Of a DNA stretch of 64,000 bases, positions 7,336 through 17,973 are shown piece by piece. The notes under the pieces were generated by a model. It was not told the DNA's origin. It did not search any database and saw only the letters and a program-made list of their open reading frames with translations. The stretch is from NCBI RefSeq assembly GCF_004803895.1, contig NZ_CP021978.1, forward strand, positions 2,480,001-2,544,000. Reading direction: 5' to 3'. The position numbers and the translations under genes are program-made. Position 1 is the stretch's first letter, and every line of letters begins with the position of its first letter. Source of the stretch: Streptomyces hawaiiensis (GTDB taxonomy: Bacteria; Actinomycetota; Actinomycetes; Streptomycetales; Streptomycetaceae).

Positions 7336-8400
7336 TTACGCGTTGCTGGCCGCCACCCAGCGTTCCAGTGTCCGCTTCGCCGCCCCCGAGTCGATCGACT
7401 CCGCCGCCTTCGCCATCCCGGCACGGATCTGGTCGGCCAGTGGTGCCGCCGTCGGCTCCAGAGCGACCAGCGCCGCCGCCGAGTTCAGCAGGACCGCCTC
7501 ACGGACCGGGCCGGTCTCGCCCTCCAGCAGACGGCGGGCCACCTCGGCGTTGTAGGAGGCGTCCGCACCGCGCAGCGCCTCCACGGGAACCAGTTCGAGG
7601 CCCACGTCGCGCGGGTCGAAGGCCTCCTCGGTCACCTCGCCGCCCCGGACGATCCACACCCGGGACGTGGCCGTCGTGGTCAGCTCGTCCAGGCCGTCGT
7701 CGCCCCGGAAGACCAGGGACGAGTTGCCGCGCTCGGCGAAGACGCCCGCGACGATCGGCGCCATGCGCGGGTCGGCCACCCCGACGGCCTGGGCACGGAC
7801 CCGGGCCGGGTTGGTGAGCGGGCCGAGGGCGTTGAACACCGTGCGGATGCCCAACTGGCCGCGGGCCGCACCCGCGTGCCGCAGCGCCGGGTGGAACTTC
7901 ACCGCGAAGCAGAAGGTGATCCCGGCCTCCTCGGCGACCTCCGGGACCCGGTGCAGCGGCAGCTCCAGGTTGACCCCGAGCTTCTCCAGCACGTCGGACG
8001 CGCCGGACGCCGAGGACGCGGCCCGGTTGCCGTGCTTGACGACCTTCGCGCCGGTGCCCGCGACGACGATCGAGGACATCGTGGAGATGTTGACCGTCTT
8101 CGCGCCGTCACCGCCCGTGCCGACGATGTCGACCGTCGCGCCGGGCACCTCGATCACGTTGGCGTGCTCGTACATCGTGCGGACGAGGCCGTTGATCTCC
8201 TCGACGGTCTCGCCCTTGGCGCGCAGGGCCACGACGAACCCGGCGATCTGCGCCTCGGTCGCCTCGCCGCGCATGATCCGGTCCATCGCCCAGGCCGTGT
8301 CGTCCGCGCTCAGGTGCCGGCCGTCCAGCAGGCCGTTCAGCAGCAGGGGCCAGGAGCGGCCCGCCGCGGTGTCGCCTCCAGCGGGGGTCACAGCGCTCAT
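7336..8400 (-). CDS. trpD: Anthranilate phosphoribosyltransferase
   Basis: 354 aa. Transfers phosphoribose from PRPP to anthranilate, the second step of tryptophan synthesis. The PRPP loop [21 protein letters not shown] and the [25 protein letters not shown] anthranilate-site motif are clear, as is [11 protein letters not shown]. The ATG at 8400 is preceded by GGAG with 6-nt spacing; an upstream in-frame start (8448) would add non-conserved residues. It stands alone: no other trp gene is in the window, as expected for streptomycetes. It lies 137 nt beyond the qcrB stop, after the qcrB terminator, so it is probably transcribed separately. Confidence 0.97.
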   Translation of the reverse strand: MSAVTPAGGDTAAGRSWPLLLNGLLDGRHLSADDTAWAMDRIMRGEATEAQIAGFVVALRAKGETVEEINGLVRTMYEHANVIEVPGATVDIVGTGGDGAKTVNISTMSSIVVAGTGAKVVKHGNRAASSASGASDVLEKLGVNLELPLHRVPEVAEEAGITFCFAVKFHPALRHAGAARGQLGIRTVFNALGPLTNPARVRAQAVGVADPRMAPIVAGVFAERGNSSLVFRGDDGLDELTTTATSRVWIVRGGEVTEEAFDPRDVGLELVPVEALRGADASYNAEVARRLLEGETGPVREAVLLNSAAALVALEPTAAPLADQIRAGMAKAAESIDSGAAKRTLERWVAASNA

Positions 8401-8480
8401 AAGCCGCTCCAGGGTCAGGCGTCCCGCACTACGGGACGAGAGTCTCAACGAGGTCCACCCTATCCAGCCCGGGGCAGGGC

Positions 8481-8515
8481 GAAGGGCCCCGTCCGACGAT
8501 CGGACGGGGCCCTTC
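8481..8515. terminator. Terminator after qcrB
   Basis: Perfect 15-bp stem GAAGGGCCCCGTCCG (8481-8495) / CGGACGGGGCCCTTC (8501-8515) with a 5-nt loop, 22 nt past the qcrB stop. It separates the respiratory operon from trpD. Confidence 0.9.
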
Positions 8516-8537
8516 GTGTGGCGTGGCGAAGCAGTGA

Positions 8538-10160
8538 TCAGTGGTGGCCGTGGCCGCTCGTGATCTCCCGGTGTTCCTCGGCGGTGGGCTTGGGGATCTG
8601 GGCACCCTCGCCGAAGTAGGCGTCGCTGAGCTTGGCGCGCAGCTTCTCGGAGCCCTTCACCTTGCGCTCGACACCGTTCTCGTCGACCGTCGGGCCGATC
8701 TCGGCCGGCTCGTACTGCTCGTGCGCCGTGAGCGTGTACATCTGCTCCTGGCTGAGCGGCTCGTGCACCTCGATGAACTCACCGTGCGGCAGGCGCTTGA
8801 TGATGCCGGTCTCGCGGCCGTGCAGCACCTTCTCCTTGTCCCGGCGCTGCAGCCCGAGGCAGATGCGCTTGGTGACGATGAAGGCGATGACCGGTCCGAC
8901 GAAGAACCCGATCCGGACGAACCAGGTGACCGCGTTGATCGACAGATGGAAGTGCGTGGCGACGATGTCGTTGCCACCGCCGATCAGCATGATGATGTAG
9001 CCGGTGACCCACGCGACACCGACGCCGGTGCGGGTCGGGGCGTTGCGCGGCCGGTCCAGGATGTGGTGCTCGCGCTTGTCCCCGGTGACCCACGACTCGA
9101 TGAACGGGTAGAGGGCGATGATCCCGAGGAAGACACCGAAGAGCACCAGCGGGATGAACACACCCAGAACGAGGGTGTGACCCCAGAGGTTGATCTCCCA
9201 GCCCGGCATCGCTCGGATCAGACCCTCGGCGAAGCCCATGTACCAGTCGGGCTGGGCACCGGTCGACACCTGGTCGGGCCGGTACGGGCCCAGGACCCAG
9301 ATCGGGTTGATCGTCGCGATGGCGGCGAGGGCCGAGATGACACCGAAGACCAGGAAGAAGAAGCCTCCGGCCTTGGCCATGTAGACCGGCAGCAGCGGCA
9401 TGCCGACGACGTTCTTGTTGGTCCGGCCGGGACCCGCGAACTGGGTGTGCTTGTGGTAGAAGACCAGGATCAGGTGGCCGACCACGAGCCCGAGCATGAT
9501 GCCCGGCAGCAGCAGGATGTGGATCGAGTAGAACCGGGCGACGAAGTCGGTGCCCGGGAACTCCCCGCCGAACAGGAACATCGAGATGTACGTGCCCACG
9601 ATCGGCACGGACAGGATCGCGCCCTGCGTGAAGCGGACACCGGTGCCGGAGAGCAGGTCGTCCGGGAGCGAGTAACCGGTGAAGCCGGTGAACATGCCCA
9701 GGACGAACAGCAGGAAGCCGAACATCCAGTTGATCTCACGCGGCTTGCGGAACGCGCCGGTGAAGAAGACGCGCATCATGTGCACGAACATGCCGGCGAG
9801 GAAGATGATCGCCGCCCAGTGGTGGATCTGCCGGATGAGCAGACCGCCGCGGACGTCGAAGCTGATGTCCAGCGTGGAGGCGAACGCCTCCGACATCAGC
9901 TGCCCCTGGAGCGGGACGTAACTGCCGTGGTACTCCACCTCGTTCATCGACGGGTGGAAGAACAGCGTCAGGTACACACCCGTGAGGATGATGATGATGA
10001 AGCTGTAGAGGCAGATCTCACCGAGCATGAAGGACCAGTGGTCCGGGAAGATCTTGCGCATGTTGGCCTTGGCCAGGGAGTAGATCCCGAGGCGGCCGTC
10101 GGCCCAGTCGGCGACCCGCTCACCCGCGGGCGCCTTGCGGCGTGTCTGTGCAGTGCTCAT
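8538..10160 (-). CDS. qcrB: Cytochrome bc1 complex cytochrome b subunit
   Basis: 540 aa. Membrane cytochrome b of the actinobacterial bc1 (complex III), which oxidises menaquinol and forms a supercomplex with the aa3 oxidase. Haem-ligand histidines are in [22 protein letters not shown] and in [14 protein letters not shown]; the quinol-site PDWY motif is in [11 protein letters not shown]. The enlarged C-terminal extension (from about residue 450) is normal for actinobacteria. The ATG at 10160 overlaps the qcrA stop by 4 nt. Last gene of the ctaE-qcrC-qcrA-qcrB unit. Confidence 0.98.
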   Translation of the reverse strand: MSTAQTRRKAPAGERVADWADGRLGIYSLAKANMRKIFPDHWSFMLGEICLYSFIIIILTGVYLTLFFHPSMNEVEYHGSYVPLQGQLMSEAFASTLDISFDVRGGLLIRQIHHWAAIIFLAGMFVHMMRVFFTGAFRKPREINWMFGFLLFVLGMFTGFTGYSLPDDLLSGTGVRFTQGAILSVPIVGTYISMFLFGGEFPGTDFVARFYSIHILLLPGIMLGLVVGHLILVFYHKHTQFAGPGRTNKNVVGMPLLPVYMAKAGGFFFLVFGVISALAAIATINPIWVLGPYRPDQVSTGAQPDWYMGFAEGLIRAMPGWEINLWGHTLVLGVFIPLVLFGVFLGIIALYPFIESWVTGDKREHHILDRPRNAPTRTGVGVAWVTGYIIMLIGGGNDIVATHFHLSINAVTWFVRIGFFVGPVIAFIVTKRICLGLQRRDKEKVLHGRETGIIKRLPHGEFIEVHEPLSQEQMYTLTAHEQYEPAEIGPTVDENGVERKVKGSEKLRAKLSDAYFGEGAQIPKPTAEEHREITSGHGHH

Positions 10161-11230
10161 CCGCGCTCCCAGAAAGCAGGGCCGACGGGCTCTTCGAAGT
10201 CGCCGAGCGCCTCGAGGTAGCCCTCGTCGTTCACGCCGATGCGGAGCTGCGGCAGGGCGTGACCGGCGGGACCGAAGATCACTCGGGCACCGTCGGAGAG
10301 GTCGAAGGTGGACTGGTGGCAGGGGCAGAGCACGTGGTGCGTCTGCTGCTCGTACAGGGAGATCGGGCAACCGACGTGGGTGCAGATCTTCGAGTACGCG
10401 ACGATGCCCTCGTGCGACCACTCGAGCTCGCGCTTGTCCTTGATGTTGTCCGGCTGGATCCGGACGATCATCAGGGCGGCCTTGGCGATCTCGTTCTGGA
10501 ACTCGTGGTCGTGCTCCTCCAGGCCCTCGGGCTTGGCGAAGGTCAGCGAACCGACCGCGACGTCGGAGGGACGCAGCGGCTCGTTCGTGTTCATGTTGAC
10601 GAGCAGCTTGCCCTTGGACCACAGCGTGTGGCGGAGCTTGGTGCCGGGCAGCGGACCGAGGTCGCGCAGCAGCACGACGCCGGAGAGCGGCACCAGCGTG
10701 AGCGCGCCGAACATCGTGTTGCGGATCAGCTTGCGACGGCCGAGCGCCGACTCCTTGGCGCCCTGCTTGAAGTCCGCGAAGACCTTCTCGCGGACCTCCG
10801 GCTCCGCCTCGATCGGGTGCCGCTCGTCGGCGATCTCCACGTCCGACATCAGGGTGCGGGCCCAGTGGACGGCGCCCGCGCCGATGCAGAACAGCGCGAT
10901 GCCGAGCGTCATGCCCAGCGCGAAGTTCAGCGCGCTGATGTGCCCGAGCGGGAAGATGTAGACCGACTTGTCGACCGGGATCGCCACGAACGAGGCGATG
11001 AAGGCGACGGTGGCCAGCATCGACACCGTGAACATCAGGGCGACCGCGCGCTCGGACCGCCTGGCGGCCCGCTCGTCGACGTCCTGGATCCGGTGTTCGT
11101 GGGGCGGCAGGCCCGGGTCGGCGAACGGGTGCTTGTCGTCCGCGGGGCTCACCGCGCCGTGCCCGTGCTCGTCATGCCCTGCGGACTGCGCGGCAGGCAG
11201 GTTCTCTTCTGGAATGTCTTGGCTACTCAT
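10157..11230 (-). CDS. qcrA: Cytochrome bc1 complex Rieske iron-sulfur subunit
   Basis: 357 aa. An N-terminal acidic, His-rich tail is followed by three hydrophobic segments (about residues 80-200), the actinobacterial form of the Rieske protein. The 2Fe-2S ligands are in CTHVGCPISLY and VLCPCHQSTFDL near the C-terminus. It passes electrons from menaquinol to cytochrome cc (QcrC). Start ATG 11230 overlaps the qcrC stop (ATGA); an in-frame start at 11266 lies inside qcrC and is less likely. The stop overlaps qcrB. Confidence 0.97.
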   Translation of the reverse strand: MSSQDIPEENLPAAQSAGHDEHGHGAVSPADDKHPFADPGLPPHEHRIQDVDERAARRSERAVALMFTVSMLATVAFIASFVAIPVDKSVYIFPLGHISALNFALGMTLGIALFCIGAGAVHWARTLMSDVEIADERHPIEAEPEVREKVFADFKQGAKESALGRRKLIRNTMFGALTLVPLSGVVLLRDLGPLPGTKLRHTLWSKGKLLVNMNTNEPLRPSDVAVGSLTFAKPEGLEEHDHEFQNEIAKAALMIVRIQPDNIKDKRELEWSHEGIVAYSKICTHVGCPISLYEQQTHHVLCPCHQSTFDLSDGARVIFGPAGHALPQLRIGVNDEGYLEALGDFEEPVGPAFWERG

Positions 11231-12039
11231 GACTTCTTGGCCTTTGCGGTCCGGGCGGCGACCCACACGGCGACGGCGATCAGACCGCCGAGACCGAAGA
11301 TCCAGCCGAACAGGCCCTCACTGACCGGCCCGAGGCCACCCAGTTCGAGGCCGCCGGGGCTCTCGGTCTTTTCGCTGTTGACCGCGTCGAGGTACGCGAT
11401 GATGTCCTTCTTGTTCTTCTCCGACAGCGTGGTGTCGGGGAAGGACGGCATGTTCTGCGGGCCGGTCTGCATGGCCTCGTAGATGTGCTTCGGGGAGACG
11501 CCCTCGAGGGTCGGCGCGTACTTGCCGTGCGTCAGCGCGCCGCCCTTGCCGGTGAAGTTGTGGCACTGCGCGCAGTTGGTGCGGAACAGCTCACCGCCCT
11601 TGGCGATGTCGGCACCCTCGGGGCCGTACTGCTCCTCCGTCGGGACGGACGGACCGGCACCCAGCGAGGCGATGTACGCCGCGAGCTGGTCGATCTCGGC
11701 CTGCGAGTAGATGTTCTTCTTCTCCGGGACCTGGGGACCCTGGGAGGTGGCGGCCGGCATCCGGCCGGTGCCCACCTGGAAGTCGACGGCCGCGGCGCCC
11801 ACACCCACCAGGCTCGGCCCGTCGGAGGTGCCCTGACCGCCGGTGCCGTGGCAACTGGCGCAGCCGACGGCATAGAGCTTCTTGCCCTCCTCGATGGTGA
11901 GGGACTGGGCGGTTTCGTCGGCCTGCGCCTTGTCCGCGGGTGCGAACACGGCGTACAGCCCCCCGGTGCATGCCAGCGCGAGGAGTAGGACGACGAGCGC
12001 CGCCAGCGGGTGGCGTCGTCGTGCGGAGAGCTTTTTCAC
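11227..12039 (-). CDS. qcrC: Cytochrome bc1 complex dihaem cytochrome c subunit
   Basis: 270 aa. N-terminal signal anchor (about residues 12-32) followed by two class I cytochrome c domains with haem sites CASCH (about residue 60) and CAQCH (about 157), and a C-terminal membrane helix (LFGWIFGLGGLIAVAVWVA). This cytochrome cc carries electrons directly to CtaC, replacing soluble cytochrome c. Four-nt overlap with qcrA; 81 nt from the ctaE stop. Confidence 0.98.
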   Translation of the reverse strand: MKKLSARRRHPLAALVVLLLALACTGGLYAVFAPADKAQADETAQSLTIEEGKKLYAVGCASCHGTGGQGTSDGPSLVGVGAAAVDFQVGTGRMPAATSQGPQVPEKKNIYSQAEIDQLAAYIASLGAGPSVPTEEQYGPEGADIAKGGELFRTNCAQCHNFTGKGGALTHGKYAPTLEGVSPKHIYEAMQTGPQNMPSFPDTTLSEKNKKDIIAYLDAVNSEKTESPGGLELGGLGPVSEGLFGWIFGLGGLIAVAVWVAARTAKAKKS

Positions 12040-12120
12040 GGATTACCCCGGTGTCAGGATCTTCTGCGTCGATGCTTCTGGGATGCGCGCTGCGTCGAGC
12101 ACGCGCGGATGCGGGCCCTG

Positions 12121-12741
12121 CTACTTGATCATGTAGATCGTGGCGAAGAGACCGATCCAGACGACATCGACGAAGTGCCAGTAATAGGACACGACAATCG
12201 CGGCCGTCGCCTGCTCGTGGGTGAACCTCCGGGCCGCGTAGGTCCGGCCCAGGACCAGCAGGAAGGCGATGAGACCGCCCGTCACGTGCAGGCCGTGGAA
12301 GCCGGTGGTCAGGTAGAACACCGAGCCGTACGGATCGGAGGACAGGGACAGGCCCGCCTCCTTGACCAGCTCCGTGTACTCGAGGACCTGACCTCCGATG
12401 AAGATCGCACCCATCACGAAGGTGACGATGAACCACATCCGCAGCTTCTTCACGTCACCGCGCTCGGCGGCGAAGACGCCGAGCTGGCAGGTGAGCGAGG
12501 AGAGCACCAGGATGGTGGTGTTCGCCGCCGAGAACGGGAAGTTGAGATGGCTCGCCATCTCCTTCCAGTGATCGGGACCCGTCACCGATCGCAGGGTGAA
12601 GTACATCGCGAAGAGGGCCGCGAAGAACATCAGCTCGGAACTCAGCCAGATGATGGTTCCGACGCTGGTGAGGTTCGGCCGGTTGACCGACGGGTGCGCG
12701 TGCCCGGTTTCTACTGTCGTTGCTGTCGCCACGACCGACAT
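12121..12741 (-). CDS. ctaE: Cytochrome aa3 oxidase subunit III
   Basis: 206 aa with five predicted membrane helices, the short form of subunit [23 protein letters not shown], the [13 protein letters not shown] loop and [13 protein letters not shown] (with the conserved His pair region) match the family, as does the C-terminal [19 protein letters not shown]. First gene of the ctaE-qcrCAB unit, split from ctaCDF by two unrelated genes. It is divergent from the orphan receiver gene at 12887. Confidence 0.98.
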   Translation of the reverse strand: MSVVATATTVETGHAHPSVNRPNLTSVGTIIWLSSELMFFAALFAMYFTLRSVTGPDHWKEMASHLNFPFSAANTTILVLSSLTCQLGVFAAERGDVKKLRMWFIVTFVMGAIFIGGQVLEYTELVKEAGLSLSSDPYGSVFYLTTGFHGLHVTGGLIAFLLVLGRTYAARRFTHEQATAAIVVSYYWHFVDVVWIGLFATIYMIK

Positions 12742-12812
12742 TATGTCGGTCGCTTATCCCGCCCTCACTCCGGGGGGTGCCGTTCGGAGTGTCTTTGCCG
12801 GTCGTACCGGTG

Positions 12813-12839
12813 TTGACGTGGTGTTCAAGGGAGTAGCAT
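12813..12839 (+). promoter_or_regulatory. Weak candidate promoter for the orphan receiver gene
   Basis: TTGACG at 12813-12818 and TAGCAT at 12834-12839 with a 15-nt spacer, shorter than the usual 17-18. It lies 48 nt before the ATG at 12887. The spacer makes this tentative. Confidence 0.3.
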
Positions 12840-12886
12840 CCGGCCCAACGGGCCTGTCCTTACGACGCTGACGTCACGGAGGAACA

Positions 12887-13288
12887 ATGCAGCCGACCGC
12901 CACGGTGCTGGTCTACAGCGACGACTCCAACACCCGCGAGCAGGTGCGGCTCGCCACGGGACGGAGGCCGGCTCCGGACGTTCCCGTGGTGGAGTTCGTG
13001 GAGTGCGCGACTCCCGCCGCGGTCCTCACGGAGCTGGACCGGGGCGGGATCGACATCTGTGTGCTGGACGGTGAGGCCGTGCCCATGGGCGGCATGGGGA
13101 TGTGCCGGCAGATCAAGGACGAGGTGTTCGACTGTCCGCCGGTTCTGTTGCTGATCGGACGGCCTCAGGACGCGTGGCTGGCGACGTGGAGCCGGGCCGA
13201 GTCCGCGGTGACCCTGCCGGTGGAGCCGGTGGAGTTCGCCTCCGCGCTGGCTTCGCTGTTGCGGGAGAAGGCGGCTTTGAACGCCTAG
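12887..13288 (+). CDS. Orphan atypical receiver-domain protein
   Basis: 133 aa, one CheY-like receiver and no output domain. It keeps the acidic pair (D12, D13 in YSDDS) and a candidate phosphoacceptor (D61 in ICVLDGEAVPMGGMG). The usual Thr/Ser after strand 4 is Gly (LLLIGRP) and the conserved Lys before the cis-Pro is missing (TLPVEP), so it is probably not activated in the normal way. GGAGGA sits 7 nt before the ATG. Divergent from ctaE and facing the L,D-transpeptidase. No kinase gene adjoins it. Confidence 0.85.
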   Translation: MQPTATVLVYSDDSNTREQVRLATGRRPAPDVPVVEFVECATPAAVLTELDRGGIDICVLDGEAVPMGGMGMCRQIKDEVFDCPPVLLLIGRPQDAWLATWSRAESAVTLPVEPVEFASALASLLREKAALNA

Positions 13289-13335
13289 GGGTGCGGTTCG
13301 CCTTGTTGTTCGGCGGCTGCGGGCGCGTGGGGGTT

Positions 13336-13384
13336 GTTCGCGCAGTTCCCCGCGCCCCTGAAGGGGCGATGCCCCTGAGGGCGT
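13336..13384. repeat. Intergenic GC-rich repeat, type A copy
   Basis: GTTCGCGCAGTTCCCCGCGC followed by GCCCC-TGAA-GGGGC (13354-13367), a 5-bp stem with a 4-nt loop, then GATGCCCCTGAGGGCGTC. Lies between the convergent stops of the receiver and L,D-transpeptidase genes, where it could end transcription of both. Confidence 0.75.
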
Positions 13385-14638
13385 CTAGACGCTCTGGGGC
13401 CGCAGCCGGGCCCTGTCGGCCTCCGTCGGGCCGTCCGGGGTGCCGCCCACCAGGGCGCTGCCGGTGCGCCACTTCGGCCAGTCGAGGTTCCAGTCGCCGA
13501 AGCCGTTGCCGAAGGGGGCCATCGTGTCGCCGCCGGAGTTTATGACCTTGACGATGTCGCCCTCGCGGACGGTGTCGTAGAACCAGGCGGCGTTCTCGGT
13601 GCTCATGCCGGTGCAGCCGTGGCTGACGTTGGCGTAGCCCTGGGAGCCGACGGACCAGGGGGCGGCGTGGACGTACTCGCCGCTGTTGGTGACCCGGACC
13701 GAGTGGTGCACGATCAGGTCGTAGAAGTCCGAGGCGCCGATGCTGGCGCTGGTCATGCGGACGGTGCCCTCCTTGGCCAGGACGACCTTGACGCCGTTGC
13801 GGGTGTCGTAGCCGGGCATGCCGGTGGTGACCGGGATCTGCCGGACGATCTCGTCGTTCTTGTAGACGGTCATCTGGTGGGCGGAGGCGTCCGTGACGGC
13901 TATGAGCTTGTCCGCGGTCGTGATGGTCAGCGGCTTGGCCTTGCCGCCCCACATCCGGTCGCCGATCTTGATGCCCTGCAGGTTGCTGCGGACCTGGACG
14001 GTCGCCTGGGCGGGCCAGTAGTCCTTCGGGCGGTAGTGGAGCTTCTTGTCGTCCACCCAGTGCCAGGCGCCGTCCGTGGCGGGCGTGGAGGAGACCTTGA
14101 GGGCCCGTTCCACGACGGCACGCTGGGTCTTGTCCTTGACGGGCAGGCTCAGCTCGGCCGTGATGGGCTGGCCGACGCCGTAGGTGCCCGTCCTGGGACC
14201 GAAGGTGACGTCCAGGCGCTTCTTGGTGGTGGGCTTGCCGGTGTCGAAGGTGACGACCTTGCGGCCGGGCGCCCCGTCCTCGTCCTCGGTGCTCACACGG
14301 ACCGTGTAGCTGGCGTTGGCGGCCAGCGGGGTGGTGCTGTGCCAGCGGCTGCCGTCGGCGGCGAGTTCGCCCGCCACGTAGCGTCCTGAGGCGTCGTGGG
14401 CCGTGACGTCCGTGATGCGCCCGTCGGAGTCCTCGACGACTTCCAGGGGCTTGTCCGGGTCGGCCTTCTTACGGCCGCCGTCGGGGGCGTTGAAGGAGAT
14501 CTGGTCCGCCGCGTCGTAGGGGCGGGCGGCGAGCGGGTTGCCGTCCGAGCCGCAGGCGGTGACGCCCGCGCAGAGGGCTATCACCAGCAGCGTGCAGCTG
14601 ACGACGGTGCGGGGGCGGGAGATCGCTGTGTGGCTCAT
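13385..14638 (-). CDS. Lipoprotein L,D-transpeptidase
   Basis: 417 aa. Forms 3-3 cross-links in peptidoglycan outside the membrane. Signal peptide with lipobox (AGVTAC, Cys about 29), Ig-like domains (about 50-255) and a YkuD catalytic domain with HHSVRVTNSGEYVHAAPW and the active-site motif SHGCTGMS. This is the LdtMt2-like actinobacterial layout. It sits between ctaF and the orphan receiver gene on the strand of the respiratory operons, but the ctaF terminator at 14713-14754 separates it from ctaCDF. Confidence 0.95.
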   Translation of the reverse strand: MSHTAISRPRTVVSCTLLVIALCAGVTACGSDGNPLAARPYDAADQISFNAPDGGRKKADPDKPLEVVEDSDGRITDVTAHDASGRYVAGELAADGSRWHSTTPLAANASYTVRVSTEDEDGAPGRKVVTFDTGKPTTKKRLDVTFGPRTGTYGVGQPITAELSLPVKDKTQRAVVERALKVSSTPATDGAWHWVDDKKLHYRPKDYWPAQATVQVRSNLQGIKIGDRMWGGKAKPLTITTADKLIAVTDASAHQMTVYKNDEIVRQIPVTTGMPGYDTRNGVKVVLAKEGTVRMTSASIGASDFYDLIVHHSVRVTNSGEYVHAAPWSVGSQGYANVSHGCTGMSTENAAWFYDTVREGDIVKVINSGGDTMAPFGNGFGDWNLDWPKWRTGSALVGGTPDGPTEADRARLRPQSV

Positions 14639-14712
14639 GACCTCACGCTAGGAAGCCGCGTCAAGAGCGGCACGCCGAGCGACTCGTACGAGTGACGCGC
14701 ATTACGGCAAAA

Positions 14713-14754
14713 GCAGGGGCCCGGACGCTCCTCTCGGAGTGTCCGGGCCCCTGC
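14713..14754. terminator. Terminator after ctaF
   Basis: 19-bp stem from GCAGGGGCCCGGACGCTCC (14713-14731) and GGAGTGTCCGGGCCCCTGC (14736-14754), one G-U type mismatch and a TCTC loop. It follows the ctaF stop by 15 nt and ends the ctaCDF unit. Confidence 0.9.
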
Positions 14755-14769
14755 GGCGCTCGGCGCGTG

Positions 14770-15168
14770 TTACTGGGTGCGGTTCTCACCGCGGTAGTAC
14801 TCGAAGACCCAACCCCAGATGCCGATCAGGATGATCGGCAGCGAGAAGTACATCAGCCACCAGCCGATCGCGATCGACAGGAAGGCGAGGGCACCACCGA
14901 TGGCCAGGGAGAGCGGCTGCCAGCTGTGCGGGCTGAAGAACCCGACCTCGCCGGCGTCGTCCGCGACGTCCGCCTCCTTGTTGTCCTGCGCGCCCACGTC
15001 GACCCGCTTGGCCGTGAAGCCGAGGTAGAAGCCGATCATGATGCACAGGCCGAAGGTCAGGAAGAGGGCCGTGGTGCCGGCCGGCTCCTTCGACCAGAAG
15101 CCATAGACCACAGCCATGGCGAGGACGAAGACGCTCAGCCACATGAACATCTGACCCTGGATCTTCAC
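14770..15168 (-). CDS. ctaF: Cytochrome c oxidase subunit IV (actinobacterial type)
   Basis: 132 aa with four hydrophobic helices in two pairs around an acidic loop ([19 protein letters not shown]). The sequence [21 protein letters not shown] and the ending [15 protein letters not shown] are typical of the actinobacterial subunit IV, a small accessory part of the aa3 oxidase. GTG start at 15168 overlaps the ctaD stop as GTGA. It lies directly before the terminator. Confidence 0.95.
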   Translation of the reverse strand: MKIQGQMFMWLSVFVLAMAVVYGFWSKEPAGTTALFLTFGLCIMIGFYLGFTAKRVDVGAQDNKEADVADDAGEVGFFSPHSWQPLSLAIGGALAFLSIAIGWWLMYFSLPIILIGIWGWVFEYYRGENRTQ

Positions 15169-16901
15169 TTGCCGGCCTCCTTGCCACCAGCGATGGCCTT
15201 CTCGCCGTGACCGGCGTTCTCGAGCTGGTCGAGAGCCGCGATCTCCGGGTGGTGCAGGTCGAACGCCGGGGATTCACTGCGGATCCGCGGCATGGTGATG
15301 AAGTTGTGCCGCGGCGGCGGGCAGGAGGTCGCCCACTCCAGGGAGCGGCCGTAGCCCCACGGGTCGTCGACGCCGACCGGCTTGCCGTACTTGGCCGTCT
15401 TCCACACGTTGTAGAGGAAGGGCAGGATCGACATGCCGAGCAGGAACGAGCTGATCGTCGAGATCGTGTTCAGCGCGGTGAAGCCGTCGGCCGCCAGGTA
15501 GTCGGCGTACCGGCGCGGCATGCCCTCGGCGCCCAGCCAGTGCTGGACGAGGAACGTGCCGTGGAAGCCGATGAACAGCGTCCAGAAGGTGATCTTGCCG
15601 AGGCGCTCGTCCAGCATCTTGCCGGTCCACTTCGGCCACCAGAAGTGGAAGCCGGAGAACATCGCGAAGACCACGGTGCCGAAGACGACGTAGTGGAAGT
15701 GCGCCACCACGAAGTACGAGTCGGAGACGTGGAAGTCCATCGGGGGCGAGGCCAGGATGACACCGGTCAGACCACCGAAGGTGAAGGTGATCAGGAAGCC
15801 GGTCGCCCAGAGCATCGGTGTCTCGAAGGACAGCGAGCCCTTCCACATGGTGCCGATCCAGTTGAAGAACTTCACGCCGGTCGGGACGGCGATGAGGAAC
15901 GTCATGAAGGAGAAGAACGGCAGCAGCACACCGCCGGTGACGTACATGTGGTGGGCCCACACCGTCACGGACAGACCCGCGATCGCGATGGTCGCGCCGA
16001 TCAGACCCGTGTAACCGAACATCGGCTTGCGGGAGAAGACCGGGATGACCTCGGAGATGATGCCGAAGAACGGCAACGCGATGATGTACACCTCTGGATG
16101 GCCGAAGAACCAGAAGAGGTGTTGCCACAGCAACGCCCCGCCGTTGGCGGAGTCGAAGATGTGCGCGCCGAACTTGCGGTCGGCCTCCAGCGCGAACAGG
16201 GCCGCGGCCAGCACCGGGAAGGCGAGCAGGACCAGGACACCGGTCAGCAGCACGTTCCACACGAAGATCGGCATGCGGAACATCGTCATGCCCGGGGCGC
16301 GCATGCAGATGATCGTGGTGATGAAGTTGACCGAGCCGAGGATGGTGCCGAAGCCGGAGAAGGCCAGACCCATGATCCACATGTCGGCGCCGATACCCGG
16401 GCTGCGGACCGCGTCCGAGAGCGGGCTGTAGGCGAACCAGCCGAAGTCGGCCGCGCCCTGCGGGGTGAGGAAGCCGCCCACCGCGATGAGCGAGCCGAAC
16501 AGGTACAGCCAGTAGGCGAACATGTTCAGCCGCGGGAACGCCACGTCCGGCGCGCCGATCTGCAGCGGCATGATCCAGTTCGCGAAACCGGCGAACAGCG
16601 GCGTCGCGAACATCAGCAGCATGATCGTGCCGTGCATCGTGAACGCCTGGTTGAACTGCTCGTTCGACATGATCTGCAGACCAGGCCGGGCCAGCTCGGC
16701 GCGCATGAGCAGCGCCATCACGCCGCCGATGACGAAGAACGCGAACGACGTGACCAGGTACATCGTGCCGATGGTCTTGTGGTCCGTCGTCGTCATCCAC
16801 TTGACCACGACACTGCCGCGGTTCTGGCGCCTGACCGGCAGCTCGTCCTGGTAGTGGGACCCTGCCGCCGCGGCACCCTGGGGTTCGTTGAGGATGCTCA
16901 C
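15165..16901 (-). CDS. ctaD: Cytochrome aa3 oxidase subunit I
   Basis: 578 aa, twelve-helix haem-copper oxidase core that reduces O2 and pumps protons. [22 protein letters not shown] carries the CuB His and cross-linked Tyr; HHMYVTGG gives the further CuB His pair; [13 protein letters not shown] carries haem ligands. [15 protein letters not shown] near the N-terminus is the usual start of the family. Start is GTG 16901, overlapping the ctaC stop (GTGA); in-frame codons further upstream lie within ctaC. Second gene of ctaC-ctaD-ctaF. Confidence 0.98.
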   Translation of the reverse strand: MSILNEPQGAAAAGSHYQDELPVRRQNRGSVVVKWMTTTDHKTIGTMYLVTSFAFFVIGGVMALLMRAELARPGLQIMSNEQFNQAFTMHGTIMLLMFATPLFAGFANWIMPLQIGAPDVAFPRLNMFAYWLYLFGSLIAVGGFLTPQGAADFGWFAYSPLSDAVRSPGIGADMWIMGLAFSGFGTILGSVNFITTIICMRAPGMTMFRMPIFVWNVLLTGVLVLLAFPVLAAALFALEADRKFGAHIFDSANGGALLWQHLFWFFGHPEVYIIALPFFGIISEVIPVFSRKPMFGYTGLIGATIAIAGLSVTVWAHHMYVTGGVLLPFFSFMTFLIAVPTGVKFFNWIGTMWKGSLSFETPMLWATGFLITFTFGGLTGVILASPPMDFHVSDSYFVVAHFHYVVFGTVVFAMFSGFHFWWPKWTGKMLDERLGKITFWTLFIGFHGTFLVQHWLGAEGMPRRYADYLAADGFTALNTISTISSFLLGMSILPFLYNVWKTAKYGKPVGVDDPWGYGRSLEWATSCPPPRHNFITMPRIRSESPAFDLHHPEIAALDQLENAGHGEKAIAGGKEAGK

Positions 16902-17863
16902 AGGTTGTTCGTCTCCCGGTTCTTCTCGTGGCTCGTCTGCGCGATGCCGGCAGGAACGTAACCGTTCTGCTGCTTGTCCACGAGGTCCTTGAGGTGCTGC
17001 TCGTAACGCTCCTGGGAGACGACCTTCACGTTGAAGAGCATCCGGGAGTGGTCGACGCCGCAGAGCTCGGCGCACTTGCCCAGGAAGGTGCCCTCCTTGT
17101 TGGGGGTCACCTGGAAGGAGTTGGTGTGGCCCGGGATGACGTCCTGCTTCATCAGGAAGGGCACCACCCAGAAGGAGTGGATGACGTCACGCGAGGTCAG
17201 GACGAAGCGGACCGTCTTGCCCTCGGGGAGCCAGAGCGTCGGGCCCGGGTTGTTGGTCTGGGGGTTCCGCGTACCGGGGGTGCCGCAGTCGTAGACGCCG
17301 CCCGCGTTGGCCGGGAAGTCCTTCTTGAAGCGGTCCGGGATCGCGTCCAGGTCCTTCGAGGTCTTGGCGTCCCCGGTGGAACCGGCGACCGGCTCGATGT
17401 AGTTGAAGCACCAGCTCCACTGGAAGCCGACCACGTTGACCGTGACGTCGGGCTTCTTCTTGAGGCTGAGCAGCTCGGACTCGTCACGGGCGGTGAAGTA
17501 GAACAGCACCGAGACGATGATGAGCGGGACCACGGTGTACAGCGCCTCGATGGGCATGTTGTACCGGGTCTGCGGGGGAACCTCGACCTTGGTGCGGCTG
17601 CGCCGGTGGAAGAAAGCACTCCACAGGATCAGACCCCACACCAGCACGCCAACGGCGAGCGCAGCCGCCCAGGACCCCTGCCACAGGGAGAGGATCCGCG
17701 GAGCCTCTTCCGTGGTCGGGGTGGGCATACCAAGGCGGGGGAAGTCTTCCCAGTTGTACGAGCAACCGGTGGCTGTCGCCAAGACCAAGCCCGCGGTCAG
17801 TGCCTGCAGCAGCTTCCGCCGCATCGGGCGCCGCGGCGAGCGGTCGGAGCCGTTGGGACTCAC
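16898..17863 (-). CDS. ctaC: Cytochrome aa3 oxidase subunit II (CuA)
   Basis: 321 aa. Lipoprotein signal with lipobox-like TATGC near residue 35, two membrane helices (about 65-85 and 110-130) and an extracytoplasmic cupredoxin domain. The CuA motif [12 protein letters not shown] and the upstream H in RDVIHSFWV are complete. It accepts electrons from QcrC. GTG 17863 ([16 protein letters not shown]) is the chosen start; the reading frame is open further upstream but the sequence there is low-complexity. First gene of ctaCDF. Confidence 0.96.
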   Translation of the reverse strand: MSPNGSDRSPRRPMRRKLLQALTAGLVLATATGCSYNWEDFPRLGMPTPTTEEAPRILSLWQGSWAAALAVGVLVWGLILWSAFFHRRSRTKVEVPPQTRYNMPIEALYTVVPLIIVSVLFYFTARDESELLSLKKKPDVTVNVVGFQWSWCFNYIEPVAGSTGDAKTSKDLDAIPDRFKKDFPANAGGVYDCGTPGTRNPQTNNPGPTLWLPEGKTVRFVLTSRDVIHSFWVVPFLMKQDVIPGHTNSFQVTPNKEGTFLGKCAELCGVDHSRMLFNVKVVSQERYEQHLKDLVDKQQNGYVPAGIAQTSHEKNRETNNL

Positions 17864-17973
17864 GTAGCGCCTTCCCGAGAGTCTCGCCCGCGCGGATCGG
17901 CTGCGGCCTGGCCTTCTCGCTGGTCGGTCGCGGCCCTGCGTCGGGCAGGGGTTTGGATGTTTATGCGGACCAA

